This document shows positions 19,222 to 29,481 of a DNA stretch of 64,000 nucleotides, piece after piece; position 1 is the first letter of the stretch; each line of letters starts with the position of its first letter. The stretch comes from Sphingorhabdus sp. Alg231-15. Its GTDB lineage: Bacteria; Pseudomonadota; Alphaproteobacteria; Sphingomonadales; Sphingomonadaceae. The stretch covers positions 2,046,001 through 2,110,000 of the forward strand of contig NZ_LT703001.1 in NCBI RefSeq assembly GCF_900149705.1. Reading direction: 5' to 3'. The notes beneath the pieces were generated by a model. The model was not told where the DNA came from. It saw only the letters and a program-made list of their open reading frames with translations, and did no database searches. The translations under genes were made by a program, and so were the position numbers.

Positions 19222-20112
19222 TCAGACCGTTTCTTTCAGCATCGCATCCAATGTGATGCCCAGCTCTGACGGGCTTGGCGACACGCGAATGCCGGCCGCT
19301 TCCATCGCCGCGATTTTGTCTTCCGCACCGCCCTGGCCGCCGGAGACAATCGCGCCAGCATGGCCCATGCGGCGACCCGGAGGTGCCGTCAGACCAGCGA
19401 TAAAGCCGACCATCGGCTTGCTGCGGCCCTTTTTGGCTTCGTCCGCGATAAATTGCGCCGCTTCTTCTTCCGCGCTGCCACCGATTTCACCGATCATGAT
19501 GATCGACTTAGTATCGTCATCGGCGAGGAACAGCTCGAGCACGTCGATAAAGTTGGTGCCGTTGACCGGATCACCGCCAATGCCGACCGCTGTGGTCTGG
19601 CCCAGGCCAACCGCCGTGGTCTGATGCACCGCCTCATAGGTGAGCGTACCGGAACGTGAGACCACGCCAACTGAGCCCTTCTTGAAGATGCTGCCGGGCA
19701 TGATGCCAATCTTGCATTCGTCAGGGGTCAAAACGCCGGGGCAGTTAGGGCCGATGAGCCGCGACTTGGAGCCTTGCAGCGCCCGTTTCACCCGCACCAT
19801 GTCGAGCACCGGAACACCTTCGGTAATCGCAACAATCAGTTCAATCTCGGCATCAATGGCTTCAAGGATCGAGTCCGCTGCAAATGGCGGCGGCACATAA
19901 ACCACAGAGGCAGTCGCACCGGTCGCGTCTTTGGCTTCGGCGACCGTGTCATAGTTTGGCAGGCCAATATGGGTGGTTCCGCCCTTGCCCGGTGTAACAC
20001 CAGCGACCATTTGCGTGCCATAAGCCAGCGCCTGTTCGGTATGGAACGTGCCGGTATTACCGGTCATGCCTTGGGTGATAACTTTGGTGTTCTTGTCGAT
20101 TAAAATGCTCAT
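19222..20112 (-). CDS. sucD: Succinyl-CoA ligase alpha subunit
   Basis: 296 residues. CoA-binding fold at the N terminus ([18 protein letters not shown]), the [14 protein letters not shown] block near 150 and the phosphohistidine loop [14 protein letters not shown] near 250. With a beta subunit (SucC) it makes ATP or GTP from succinyl-CoA. No sucC lies on either side: the place it usually takes, between mdh and sucD, holds a gene of unknown function. The sucD ribosome site (AGGAG) is contained in the last codons of that upstream gene and the genes overlap by ATGA. Confidence 0.96.
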   Translation of the reverse strand: MSILIDKNTKVITQGMTGNTGTFHTEQALAYGTQMVAGVTPGKGGTTHIGLPNYDTVAEAKDATGATASVVYVPPPFAADSILEAIDAEIELIVAITEGVPVLDMVRVKRALQGSKSRLIGPNCPGVLTPDECKIGIMPGSIFKKGSVGVVSRSGTLTYEAVHQTTAVGLGQTTAVGIGGDPVNGTNFIDVLELFLADDDTKSIIMIGEIGGSAEEEAAQFIADEAKKGRSKPMVGFIAGLTAPPGRRMGHAGAIVSGGQGGAEDKIAAMEAAGIRVSPSPSELGITLDAMLKETV

Positions 20113-20615
20113 TTTTTTCTCCTAAAGAAGTCGAAAAAACTTCCCTTAACTGTATCATTCGACTGTTGGGACACTTGGAATTCCGAAGATATCTGTCTCC
20201 AAGCTCCTCCTGATGGATCTCTCAATTGGTCGCTAGGAAAGTATATTTCGCCGTCGCCCTCATCTCCGCTAACATCGTAAAACCCCACTTTGTGTTTCAC
20301 CGCTAGCTGACGGACCAACGGATATGCTTCCTCAGCCTCAGACCACGCAAATGCTGCATAAATTACATCCTTGCCGATGCTGTAGTCTGATAGCTTTGCA
20401 TTACTCAAATCATCGTCCGAAATATCTGGACCATTCATATTGGGATATTCTGCAGTAATTGCAGCATACCATTCTTGAAGACATGGACTGGTCACAACGG
20501 GATCAGAATAGTTATGAGACTCAGGCCACTCAGTCTGAGCCTGAAACCATTCAAGAAAATCGCCGCGCTCGCGAGGGGCGACTGTTTCTTCAAACACCAT
20601 CAGATCATAGCTCAT
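20109..20615 (-). CDS. Conserved protein of unknown function between mdh and sucD
   Basis: 168 residues, soluble, acidic, no signal peptide or membrane helix. Begins [20 protein letters not shown] and has [20 protein letters not shown] in the middle; I recognise the style of a widespread hypothetical family that often starts MSYDLMVF, but no function is known to me. The C terminus is basic (FFDFFRRKK). It starts 5 bp after mdh with no visible ribosome site and overlaps sucD by 4 bp, so translation should depend on mdh. Base use looks more AT-rich than its neighbours. It is not a SucC remnant: there is no ATP-grasp sequence. Confidence 0.8.
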   Translation of the reverse strand: MSYDLMVFEETVAPRERGDFLEWFQAQTEWPESHNYSDPVVTSPCLQEWYAAITAEYPNMNGPDISDDDLSNAKLSDYSIGKDVIYAAFAWSEAEEAYPLVRQLAVKHKVGFYDVSGDEGDGEIYFPSDQLRDPSGGAWRQISSEFQVSQQSNDTVKGSFFDFFRRKK

Positions 20616-20620
20616 GTGAA

Positions 20621-21736
<1,116 letters not shown>

Positions 21737-21912
21737 TCACCGCAAGGCAAACATGTTGAGAATGCGGATCAGAAGGTGATCTGCGCTTTCCTACACGGCT
21801 CTGTCTATGATAAAATACCCGCCTTATCTCCCGGCTTTTTGAAGAGGAATGATCCGATATGCGATATCCATTTTGCGTTGCCCGAAAAGGTCGAAACTAT
21901 TGCATCAATCGA

Positions 21913-21934
21913 CTGCGAACTGTGTGAACTTTGG
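21913..21934 (-). repeat. Short dispersed repeat, copy 1 (AAGTTCACAC type)
   Basis: Minus strand reads CCAAAGTTCACACAGTTCGC. It shares CCAAAGTTCACAC with copy 2 at 22028 and AAAGTTCACACA with copy 3 at 32920. Two TTCACAC-like half-sites follow each other, so it could be a protein-binding site or a mobile small repeat. Confidence 0.5.
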
Positions 21935-22027
21935 GATGACGGATGGTCGAAGACTCCAGGACAATGGCAAACCTTCGCTTCTCCGCGCCTTCGCGCGACA
22001 TCAGATGCCAAACATCGCACTCCAACA

Positions 22028-22051
22028 CCCTGTGAACCGTGTGAACTTTGG
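22028..22051 (-). repeat. Short dispersed repeat, copy 2 (AAGTTCACAC type)
   Basis: Minus strand reads CCAAAGTTCACACGGTTCAC and then AGGG. It lies 94 bp from copy 1 in the same orientation. A further degenerate copy may lie at 22086-22109. Confidence 0.5.
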
Positions 22052-22191
22052 CCAAGCCCAACCGCTTCGGAGCAGCCCAATAGAGCCCTGTTCACATTGT
22101 CAACTTCACCCCTGCCCCCGCATCTTTTGCTTTGCCAAGACCGGTACCGCGCGGCATGATGTCGAAAAAGAAATCAGGAGAGAATAAGCCC

Positions 22192-23304
22192 ATGCTGAGC
22201 AAAGGCGACGATTATCCGCTGCACCAGACGCCGGAGCCGATGGCGGTGTCCGGCGACAACCGGAATTTCTATGACCGCTATTTCTTCAATGGCTACAGCG
22301 CCGATGGCAGTATCTTTTTTGCCGCTGCTCTGGGCGTCTATCCGCAGCTCGATATCATGGATGCCGCCTTTTGCGTGTCGATCGACGGTCAGCAGCATAA
22401 TCTGCGCGCCTCCAAACGCATGGGCAGTGAACGACTCGAGCTCAGCGTCGGTCCGATCACCATAGAGATTGTCGAACCGCTGCAAGAGTTGCGGATCATC
22501 GTCAGCGAAAATTCCAAAGAAACCGGTTGCCCAATCACGGCTGATATCCGCTTCACCGCCCGCCATAGGCCGATTGAGGAGCCACGCTTCATTCGCCGCG
22601 AGGGACCGCGCATGGTCATGGACTATACCCGCCTGACCCAAAATGGTGGCTGGTCCGGGACATTGCATATCGGTGACCAAGAACTGATACTTTCACCGGA
22701 AACACACCGCGGCACACGGGATCGCAGCTGGGGCATCCGCCCAGTGGGCTCACCGGAATCCCAACCGCCACCAGCCGGAGCATTACCGCAATTCTGGTGG
22801 CTCTGGACGCCGCTCAACTTCGCTAATCATGCCTGTTTCTTTCACAGCAATGATGATGGCGACGGATTGCCCTGGAACCGTCGCGGTGTCGTTGATGCAA
22901 TCGCCGACAAACGCCAGGAGTTTGAACCCGGCAGTTTTGATATCAGCTATCATAGCGGGACACGGCGGGTGAAGCAGCTGGACCTGGAAACGGCAGACGG
23001 CGCGCTGTCCATCACCCCGCGCGCCGGTGATGCGACGCGAACTTTCTATATGTCCGGCCTTGGCTATATGCATCCGGAATGGGGTCATGGGATGGACCAC
23101 GGGCCGCTGGAAACCGCCTATGACGCAATCGATCTCGCCAATGTGCCGGATCATGACATGCTCTACATCCATATTCAGGCGCTCAGCGATGCAGTGCTGA
23201 CGAGTGGCGATGATCGTCATGACGGTATCGGCATTGTTGAACAATTATTTGTCGGCCCCCACAAGACCAGCGGGCTTACCGACCTGCTGCACCCCGCACC
23301 ATGA
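22192..23304 (+). CDS. Unknown protein, DUF7064/DUF7065-like
   Basis: 370 residues, soluble, beta-rich. The ATG at 22192 is chosen because AGGAG precedes it by 11 nt; the frame is open 20 codons further up. Features: YPLHQTPEPMAVSGDNRNFYDRYFF near the start, a WGIRPVGSP segment near 185 and QFWWLWTPLNF near 205. The pattern resembles sphingomonad and mycobacterial proteins with DUF7064/7065 domains, distantly like lipocalin-type CrtC proteins, but I am not certain. It overlaps the kinase-like gene by ATGA, so the two act together, possibly on a lipid, steroid or xenobiotic substrate. Confidence 0.65.
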   Translation: MLSKGDDYPLHQTPEPMAVSGDNRNFYDRYFFNGYSADGSIFFAAALGVYPQLDIMDAAFCVSIDGQQHNLRASKRMGSERLELSVGPITIEIVEPLQELRIIVSENSKETGCPITADIRFTARHRPIEEPRFIRREGPRMVMDYTRLTQNGGWSGTLHIGDQELILSPETHRGTRDRSWGIRPVGSPESQPPPAGALPQFWWLWTPLNFANHACFFHSNDDGDGLPWNRRGVVDAIADKRQEFEPGSFDISYHSGTRRVKQLDLETADGALSITPRAGDATRTFYMSGLGYMHPEWGHGMDHGPLETAYDAIDLANVPDHDMLYIHIQALSDAVLTSGDDRHDGIGIVEQLFVGPHKTSGLTDLLHPAP

Positions 23305-24353
23305 GCGCCGCATTCCCGCTCCGCCCGGAAGAATTTGATCCGCGCTGGGTTGAGGACGTGTTTGGTGCGCCGTCTGGATCGCTGCAATCGATGACCCACA
23401 AGCCGGTGGGTACCGGACAGGTATGTGACAGTTTCCGCTTCATTTGTGACTGGCAGGAGGGCGACTATCCCACCAGCTTTGTCGCCAAATGTCCAAGTGC
23501 CGACCCAGTCAGCCGCGGGGCAGCGGCGATCTTCCATCTCTATGATATGGAGGTGGGCTGGTACCGGGATGTTGCCGGACAATCCGGTGTTGGCTGCCCG
23601 GGTTGCTATCATGCCGCAATTGGCGAGGACGAGACACAATTTGTCCTGATGCTCGAAGATATGGCGCCGGCGCGGCAAGGCGATCAGCTGGCTGGTGCAA
23701 CGCAGACACAGGTACAATCCGCGATCGGTGAGGCCGCCGCGCTGCACAGTTTTCAGCCTGAAACCGGAACGCTGGAGCAATATAGCTGGTTGCTCCACGG
23801 TCAAGGCAATGGCGACTATATGCGGCAGGCGTTGCCCGCTATCTATCCCGAATTTCGCAAGCGTTTCGCGAGCAGATTAAGCGCCGATATATTGGATATG
23901 GGCGCGGAACTGATCGCGAAATTTGGTAACTATCTTGAACGCGAACCTGGGCGTCCCTGCATCACGCACAGCGACATGCGGCTCGACAATATTTTGTTCG
24001 ATGAGGGCGGTGCGCGCGCCATTTTGGTGGATTGGCAAACCGCAACATTAGGCAATGGCGCAAACGATATTGCCTATCTGATCGGGACCAGTTTCGCGGA
24101 TCCGCAAGAGCGGGCATCAGTGGAGCAGAAGCTGATTTCCGACTATCTATCTTGCCTATCATCAAATGGGATTGAGCAGGATCATGACCTGTTCTGGCAG
24201 GACTATCGTCGCCATGCCTTTTCCGGTTTCATCATGGCAATCAACGCCTCGATCCATGTCGAACAGACCGAACGCGGCGATGAGATGTTTGCGGTAATGG
24301 CCGAACGTCCCGCGCAAATGGCGCTCGATCTCGACAGTTTGAGCCTGCTTTAG
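23301..24353 (+). CDS. Aminoglycoside phosphotransferase-family kinase-like protein
   Basis: 350 residues. The APH/choline-kinase fold is shown by the catalytic loop ITHSDMRLDNILF (near residue 215-230) and the metal-binding ILVDWQTATLGNG (near 240). Phosphorylates a small hydroxylated compound with ATP; the substrate is not evident, and a clinical aminoglycoside is unlikely. It overlaps the preceding DUF7064-like gene by 4 bp. It converges with zapE with 1 bp between the stops. Similar kinases occur near acyl-CoA and sterol catabolism genes, an association not testable here. Confidence 0.8.
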   Translation: MSAAFPLRPEEFDPRWVEDVFGAPSGSLQSMTHKPVGTGQVCDSFRFICDWQEGDYPTSFVAKCPSADPVSRGAAAIFHLYDMEVGWYRDVAGQSGVGCPGCYHAAIGEDETQFVLMLEDMAPARQGDQLAGATQTQVQSAIGEAAALHSFQPETGTLEQYSWLLHGQGNGDYMRQALPAIYPEFRKRFASRLSADILDMGAELIAKFGNYLEREPGRPCITHSDMRLDNILFDEGGARAILVDWQTATLGNGANDIAYLIGTSFADPQERASVEQKLISDYLSCLSSNGIEQDHDLFWQDYRRHAFSGFIMAINASIHVEQTERGDEMFAVMAERPAQMALDLDSLSLL

Positions 24354-24354
24354 A

Positions 24355-25476
24355 TCAGGGCGCTTCACCGGTGCCATGGCCGAGAGCGAGGTAGTCGTCT
24401 GACTGCATCTCGACCAGCCGGGAGGCGGTGCGGACAAATTCGAATGACCCGTCGCCCTCGGGATAAAGCGAATCAGGCTCGGCATCGGCGCTTGCCAATA
24501 GCTTGACGCGATATTCGTAGAGCGCGTCGATCAGGGTGACAAAGCGTGCCGCTTCATTGCGGTTCTCTTTGGAAAGAATCGGGATACCGACGATGATGAC
24601 ACTGTGAAAATGACGCGCAATGGCGAGGTAATCCGGTGCTCCCCGCGCCTCTGCACACAACCGTTTGAAGGAGAAAACACCGACGCCTTTCAACGCTTTG
24701 GGCACATGCATCGACCGGGCTCCTTGCACAGCCAGCTCCTCGGAAGGAACATGAGCGCGGTCTTCCGGCGGATAATCGGTCAGCCGGAAAAACGCTTCGC
24801 TCAACGCTTTGGTCGCTGCATCACCATTGGGCACATGCCACAAATCGACACCGCCCAATCGTTCGCGGCGATAGTCCGTCGGGCCGTTTAGCGAGATGAC
24901 ATCCAGCTGATTCTCGAGCAGATCGATAAACGGCAGGAAATGCTCGCGATTGAGGCCGTCCTTGTACAAATCAACCGGCGGCCGATTGGACGTCGCAATC
25001 AATGTAACGCCAGCGTCAACCAAACCGGTGAACAGCCGGGACATGATCATCGCATCAGCGCTATTGTTCACCACCATTTCATCAAAGGCGAGGAAACGCG
25101 CCTCACCTGCCAGTGCCTCGACAACCGGAAGGATCGGATCACCCTGCTCCTTCTTGCGCTCTTCATTCAGGCGCGCGTGGACATCGAGCATGAACTCATG
25201 AAAATGCGCGCGTTTCTTGCGATTAATCTGAAGACTGTCGTAAAACAGATCCATCAGCATCGACTTGCCGCGCCCGACGCCGCCCCACATATAGATGCCG
25301 CGCGGCGGCGTCGGCTTTTTCGAGAACATTCGCCACAGCACGCTACCGCGTGGTGGAACCGCTTCGAGCTCTTGCTGCAATTGCGCGAGTCGCTGTGCAC
25401 AGGCGTTCTGATCGGCATCAGATTTGAGTTCGCCATTTGCGATCAACGCTTTGTAGCGCGCGTAAAAGTCGGTCAT
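24355..25476 (-). CDS. zapE: Cell division ATPase ZapE (AFG1 family)
   Basis: 373 residues. Single AAA-type domain: Walker A GGVGRGKSMLMDLFY (near residue 67), Walker B RFLAFDEMVVNN (near 130), and the TSNRPP segment (near 162). In E. coli ZapE associates with the Z ring; mitochondrial AFG1 handles respiratory-chain proteins, which would fit the sdhB neighbour. It overlaps the thioesterase gene by ATGA. Confidence 0.92.
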   Translation of the reverse strand: MTDFYARYKALIANGELKSDADQNACAQRLAQLQQELEAVPPRGSVLWRMFSKKPTPPRGIYMWGGVGRGKSMLMDLFYDSLQINRKKRAHFHEFMLDVHARLNEERKKEQGDPILPVVEALAGEARFLAFDEMVVNNSADAMIMSRLFTGLVDAGVTLIATSNRPPVDLYKDGLNREHFLPFIDLLENQLDVISLNGPTDYRRERLGGVDLWHVPNGDAATKALSEAFFRLTDYPPEDRAHVPSEELAVQGARSMHVPKALKGVGVFSFKRLCAEARGAPDYLAIARHFHSVIIVGIPILSKENRNEAARFVTLIDALYEYRVKLLASADAEPDSLYPEGDGSFEFVRTASRLVEMQSDDYLALGHGTGEAP

Positions 25477-26000
25477 TGCGAAGCCGGTTTTTGCACGGTT
25501 TTTTGCGCGGTTTTTTGCGGCGGTTTTGCGGCAGGTGCCTTCTTCACGATGGCCGTGTAAGACGCCATATTTTCTTGACCATCACCCTGAACGACCAGTC
25601 CACGAAGAAACAGGAAGCGCCCCGTTTCACGGGCTATTTCCACCTGCGCTTCGAGCGGCTCACCGAGGCGCGCCGCACCGATAAAGTGAGTTTGCAATTC
25701 GAGTGTCACGGCAAATCCGGAGGGCCCGATTTCCAGCACCCGCATGGCTGCGAACAGAGCGCAATCGATAAAGCCCATCATCGTGCCGCCGTGAACCACG
25801 TCGCCGAGATTGCGATGCTGTCGTTCCGGGAACATGCGGACGCGGGCAATATTTTCAGCAATACCATCGCCGCCGCGCCGGACAATCATCGGTCCGAGAA
25901 AGCTGTTATAGCATTCCGGATCGCGCAATTTCCAATGGTACCAACCTGGATGATCAGGGTGCGGATCGCTGGTAAAAAATTCAGGCTCGGCGTCAGCCAT
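25473..26000 (-). CDS. PaaI-type hotdog thioesterase
   Basis: 175 residues. The hotdog signature VVHGGTMMGFIDCALFAAM (near residue 80-100) marks a PaaI/YbgC-like acyl-CoA thioesterase fold. The ATG at 26000 (MADAEPEFF) is preferred over the TTG at 26018 and has GAGAAG just ahead. A tail of repeated Pro-Lys-Thr-Val (about 150-175, KPPQKTAQKTVQKPASQ) is low-complexity and unusual. It lies between sdhB (21 bp) and zapE (4-bp overlap), so probably one operon. Confidence 0.82.
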   Translation of the reverse strand: MADAEPEFFTSDPHPDHPGWYHWKLRDPECYNSFLGPMIVRRGGDGIAENIARVRMFPERQHRNLGDVVHGGTMMGFIDCALFAAMRVLEIGPSGFAVTLELQTHFIGAARLGEPLEAQVEIARETGRFLFLRGLVVQGDGQENMASYTAIVKKAPAAKPPQKTAQKTVQKPASQ

Positions 26001-26021
26001 CAGCTTCTCGCCAGCCAATTA

Positions 26022-26804
26022 TCAAACTTCCCGGGCCGCCGTCATCTTCTTGATCTCGGCAATTGCTTTTGCCGGCGACAAGCCTTTAGGGCACGCATTG
26101 GCGCAGTTCATGATCGTGTGGCAGCGATAAAGGCGGAATGGATCTTCCAGTTCATCAAGCCGTTCTCCGGTCATTTCGTCACGACTATCGGCCAACCAGC
26201 GATAGGCCTGAAGCAGAATAGCGGGGCCAAGAAACTTGTCGGAATTCCACCAATAGCTCGGGCAGCTGGTTTGGCAGCAGGCGCACAGGATACATTCGTA
26301 GAGGCCATCGAGCTTGGCACGGTCTTCAGGAGATTGCAGCCGCTCTTTGCCGGAAGGCGTCGGCGTTACCGTCTTAAGCCAAGGCTGGATCGACGCATAT
26401 TGCGCATAGAAATGCGTGAAATCCGGGACCAGATCCTTGATTACTTCCATATGAGGCAAAGGCGTGATCTTCACTTCCTTGCCACAATCTTCAATCGCCG
26501 TGGTGCAGGCGAGGCCATTTTTGCCATCGATATTCATCGCACAGGACCCGCAGATGCCTTCACGGCAGGACCGACGGAAGGTCAGTGTTGAATCCTGCTC
26601 GCTTTTCATCTTGATCAGCGCATCCAGGACCATCGGTCCGCAATCCTCGGTATCGATCTTGAAGGTATCATAGCGCGGGTTTTCACCGCTATCAGGGTCA
26701 TAACGATAGACCTTAAACGCACGGGCCTTCCCACCACTCAGCGCTTCGTGCACTTCACCGGTTTTCCGGATTTTACTGTTTTTCGGGAGCGTAAAGGTTG
26801 CCAT
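26022..26804 (-). CDS. sdhB: Succinate dehydrogenase iron-sulfur subunit
   Basis: 260 residues from the ATG at 26804 ([16 protein letters not shown]), the usual length; 30 more codons are open upstream but do not belong. Cluster motifs: 2Fe-2S in [16 protein letters not shown] (near 72-87), 4Fe-4S/3Fe-4S in [12 protein letters not shown] (near 160) and [15 protein letters not shown] (near 215). Electron conduit of complex II between SdhA flavin and quinone. The sdhC, sdhD and sdhA genes that normally precede it are not here; upstream is a divergent gene for an unrelated enzyme, so sdhB has its own promoter. Confidence 0.96.
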   Translation of the reverse strand: MATFTLPKNSKIRKTGEVHEALSGGKARAFKVYRYDPDSGENPRYDTFKIDTEDCGPMVLDALIKMKSEQDSTLTFRRSCREGICGSCAMNIDGKNGLACTTAIEDCGKEVKITPLPHMEVIKDLVPDFTHFYAQYASIQPWLKTVTPTPSGKERLQSPEDRAKLDGLYECILCACCQTSCPSYWWNSDKFLGPAILLQAYRWLADSRDEMTGERLDELEDPFRLYRCHTIMNCANACPKGLSPAKAIAEIKKMTAAREV

Positions 26805-27106
26805 CAATATTCTCTTGCGTTGGCGAAATAGTAGGTGTCGCGTTAGTAATCGATTGTGAGGCGCCATTAATAGCCAGTTTTCCGACAAACTCAATGCCTG
26901 AAATAGGTGGCCAAACCGTCCCTAGGCCTCTAAAAACCAACGAAACCTTTTGTGCTGGTCATTTTGATAAGCGCCTATGCCCTCGCTATTTGCACGATTT
27001 GCCTCTTTTTCGATTCTAAAATACCCAAATTGTCTGCTAACATAATCAAATCTCTGCTATTTGCTCAAAAAGACCACATCACCTAAATTACGACAGGAAA
27101 AAACAT
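26805..27106. other. Divergent AT-rich spacer between sdhB and the CDP-alcohol phosphotransferase gene
   Basis: 302 bp, visibly AT-rich compared with its surroundings. It must carry promoters in both directions. A possible minus-strand sdhB promoter is TTGAGT, 16 nt, TATTAA. I see no repeat, RNA gene or conserved protein in it. Confidence 0.4.
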
Positions 27107-28204
27107 ATGCAGACCAAAAACGGTGTGACTCTTTTGCTGCATGGCGAAAATGACACGCTGATATGGGGAATGACCAATGCGGAACGGGGTCGCCGCTTGG
27201 TTGAGAAACTGCAGGGGAATATCAGCGGCAGCCTATGGATAAACTTGGCTTATGTTTTTGATCCGCAATGGATAAGCTACGTTCATGACAATCCGGGAAG
27301 CGTCCTGACTATTGGCGGCGTTCCAATACTAGCACATCTGAGAAACGAGATAGAAGCGGAAGAGCTTGCTGCAAAGCGCATACCTACTGACGCGCGGGTG
27401 ATGGAATATCGCGACGGACCGCGCATTCACAATCATGCACTGCGCAAGCTGGAGACACCTTTTGCGCGCGAACTCACACCGGCGACGGTGAAGGATATCG
27501 AGCGGCAAAGCTATTTTGGGGCCTATAAAGGGGTCACCGACATTCTCACCAAATATCTTTGGCCGGAACTTGCATTGATACTCACTCGCTTTGCCGCCCG
27601 AATCGGGATGACGCCAAACATGGTCACCGGCATCGGTGCGATCGGCTGTATCGCCGCGACCTTCTTGTTCTATTACGGTTATTTCTGGTCAGGTATGGCC
27701 GCAGGTTTTGTATTCATGGTTCTGGACACCGTTGATGGCAAGCTTGCCCGCTGCACCATAACATCATCCTTTTGGGGAAATATTTTTGATCACGGGCTTG
27801 ATCTGGTCCATCCGCCTTTCTGGTGGGTGGCATGGGCGATAGGGCTTGGTGCGGTTGGATTGGCCTTGCCGGAAGATCAACTTCGTCTGGCGCTGATCGT
27901 CATTCTGGGCGGCTATGTCCTGCAACGGATCATCGAGGGGATATTCATCCGCGCTTTTGGTCAGCATATCCATGTCTGGAGACCGATGGATTCATGGTTC
28001 CGTCTGATCACCGCAAGGCGCAATCCCAATATGGTGCTGTTATTTGTCTCTATGGTTTTTGGTCGCCCCGACATCGGTCTGATTGCAGTGGCTTGGTGGA
28101 CTTTGATTTCGCTGGCGGTCCATTTGGTGCAGCTGATGCAGGCCTGGTTGGTGAAAATGCGAGGTGGTCAGATTGTATCATGGCTGGAACAAGAGCAAGG
28201 ATAG
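27107..28204 (+). CDS. CDP-alcohol phosphatidyltransferase family protein with N-terminal extension
   Basis: 365 residues. The CDP-alcohol phosphotransferase motif (DG-x2-AR-x8-G-x3-D-x3-D) is complete in DTVDGKLARCTITSSFWG followed by NIFDHGLD, near residue 205-230, within a six-helix membrane domain that starts at about 165. The first ~160 residues are soluble and lack a clear motif; the junction (TPNMVTGIGAIGC) is like that of inositol-phosphate transferases fused to a nucleotidyltransferase. It probably moves a phospho-alcohol from a CDP carrier to an acceptor. RBS AGGAAA precedes the ATG. Followed 4 bp later by a HIT protein. Confidence 0.85.
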   Translation: MQTKNGVTLLLHGENDTLIWGMTNAERGRRLVEKLQGNISGSLWINLAYVFDPQWISYVHDNPGSVLTIGGVPILAHLRNEIEAEELAAKRIPTDARVMEYRDGPRIHNHALRKLETPFARELTPATVKDIERQSYFGAYKGVTDILTKYLWPELALILTRFAARIGMTPNMVTGIGAIGCIAATFLFYYGYFWSGMAAGFVFMVLDTVDGKLARCTITSSFWGNIFDHGLDLVHPPFWWVAWAIGLGAVGLALPEDQLRLALIVILGGYVLQRIIEGIFIRAFGQHIHVWRPMDSWFRLITARRNPNMVLLFVSMVFGRPDIGLIAVAWWTLISLAVHLVQLMQAWLVKMRGGQIVSWLEQEQG

Positions 28205-28208
28205 GCTG

Positions 28209-28643
28209 ATGATCAACGATACCATCAAGAAGTTCGGATATCCCGCGACGTTGGTGAAGGGCTATCATCATTGGGTCGTTTTGCTGCGCCCCGCTCAGGT
28301 AACTCTCGGTTCACTGGTTGTTGCAGCCAAGTCGGATGCAACCGATTTTGGTGATCTGTCTGACGATCATTTCGCTGAATTGAAATCTGTAACAGCGGAT
28401 GTGTCATCAGCTCTGCAAGCGCTGGTTTCCCATAAGAAGCTCAACTGGCTGATGCTGATGATGGTCGACCCGCACGTCCATTTTCATCTCATCCCGCGCT
28501 ATGAGGGAGCGCGTGAATGGATGGGTCAGGATTTTGAGGACAAGGCGTGGCCTGGCCCTCCAGCGCTTGGCGATGCAGTCAAATTATCGGACGATCAAAT
28601 CTCTGGAATGGCAACCTGGATCAAATCAAGCTTTCCGGACTAG
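28209..28643 (+). CDS. HIT-family nucleotide hydrolase/transferase
   Basis: 144 residues from the ATG at 28209, which has AAGGA just upstream. The histidine triad is DPHVHFHLIPRY near residue 95-105. HIT proteins act on nucleoside phosphoramidates, dinucleoside polyphosphates or NDP-sugars. Its co-transcription with a CDP-alcohol enzyme suggests handling of a CDP-linked intermediate, which is inference. It converges with the nucleotidyltransferase gene, overlapping by 4 bp. Confidence 0.85.
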   Translation: MINDTIKKFGYPATLVKGYHHWVVLLRPAQVTLGSLVVAAKSDATDFGDLSDDHFAELKSVTADVSSALQALVSHKKLNWLMLMMVDPHVHFHLIPRYEGAREWMGQDFEDKAWPGPPALGDAVKLSDDQISGMATWIKSSFPD

Positions 28644-29386
28644 CCGGATTTGGCCAACCACTGATCTGTAAGAGCGGTTGCCGCTTCGACATCGTTGAGA
28701 AAATCGACCTCGGCCCAATCATGACCCTGGATAGACACGGTGCCGACTTTTTCGCTGGGAGCCAGCGTGTCAATAATCTTGAGATACCAGTTCTCCACAC
28801 CTGCCGGCGTGCGCATGACGTCGCGAACTTTTTCCCGAAACATAGCACCGCCTTCTCCACGAAATGCCAGAAAGCCGATCGATTCCGCGTCGCTTTGTTC
28901 GGCGGTCAATGTCTTTCCGATTGCCGTCAGCCGGTCGCCGCTCAGCGATACTTTCATATCATCGCTATCATAATGGTCTTTAATATCGACGGTCACCGTA
29001 ATCGGCCAGTTCTCGGTTTTCTGGGCAGTGGCAATAATCTCGGGTGAAATCAGCGTATCGCCGTTCAGGATCATGAAATCTCCATCCATTACATCGCGCA
29101 CAATCCAGCAGCTGCCAAGATTATCAGCAACCTTGAAAAACGGATTAAAGTGGATTGTTATGTCGGTGCCCACCTGCTTCAGATCCTCAAGCTCCGCTTC
29201 AACCATATCTGTCATAAAGCCGGTCACGACATGAAATTCACGCACCCCACCTGCAGCCAGCATTTCGATCTGCCATGCGATCAGGCTCTTGCCCGAAAAA
29301 TCGATCAGGCATTTGGGGCGTTCGGCGGTCAGCGGCAGCAACCGCGAGCCTTGACCTGCACTCAGGATTATTACTTTGTCGATCAT
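28640..29386 (-). CDS. NTP transferase, LicC/phosphocholine cytidylyltransferase-like
   Basis: 248 residues. N-terminal nucleotidyltransferase signature ILSAGQGSRLLPLTAERPKCL (shortened: LSAGQGSRL then PKCL), a metal-binding ILNGDTLIS near residue 108 and EVDFLNDVE near the end. The spacing resembles LicC-type cytidylyltransferases and inositol-1-phosphate cytidylyltransferases, so it may make the CDP-activated substrate for the neighbouring CDP-alcohol phosphotransferase. Sugar-1-phosphate substrates remain possible. Single gene, divergent from the flippase. Confidence 0.8.
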   Translation of the reverse strand: MIDKVIILSAGQGSRLLPLTAERPKCLIDFSGKSLIAWQIEMLAAGGVREFHVVTGFMTDMVEAELEDLKQVGTDITIHFNPFFKVADNLGSCWIVRDVMDGDFMILNGDTLISPEIIATAQKTENWPITVTVDIKDHYDSDDMKVSLSGDRLTAIGKTLTAEQSDAESIGFLAFRGEGGAMFREKVRDVMRTPAGVENWYLKIIDTLAPSEKVGTVSIQGHDWAEVDFLNDVEAATALTDQWLAKSG

Positions 29387-29481
29387 GTTGGCAATTGGCC
29401 TTTATCGGGATAGGGATGGTGTGGGGAGACACTTAGAACGATGGCCATCAAAGCTCAATCCTGTAACAACCGGTTGCAGAT

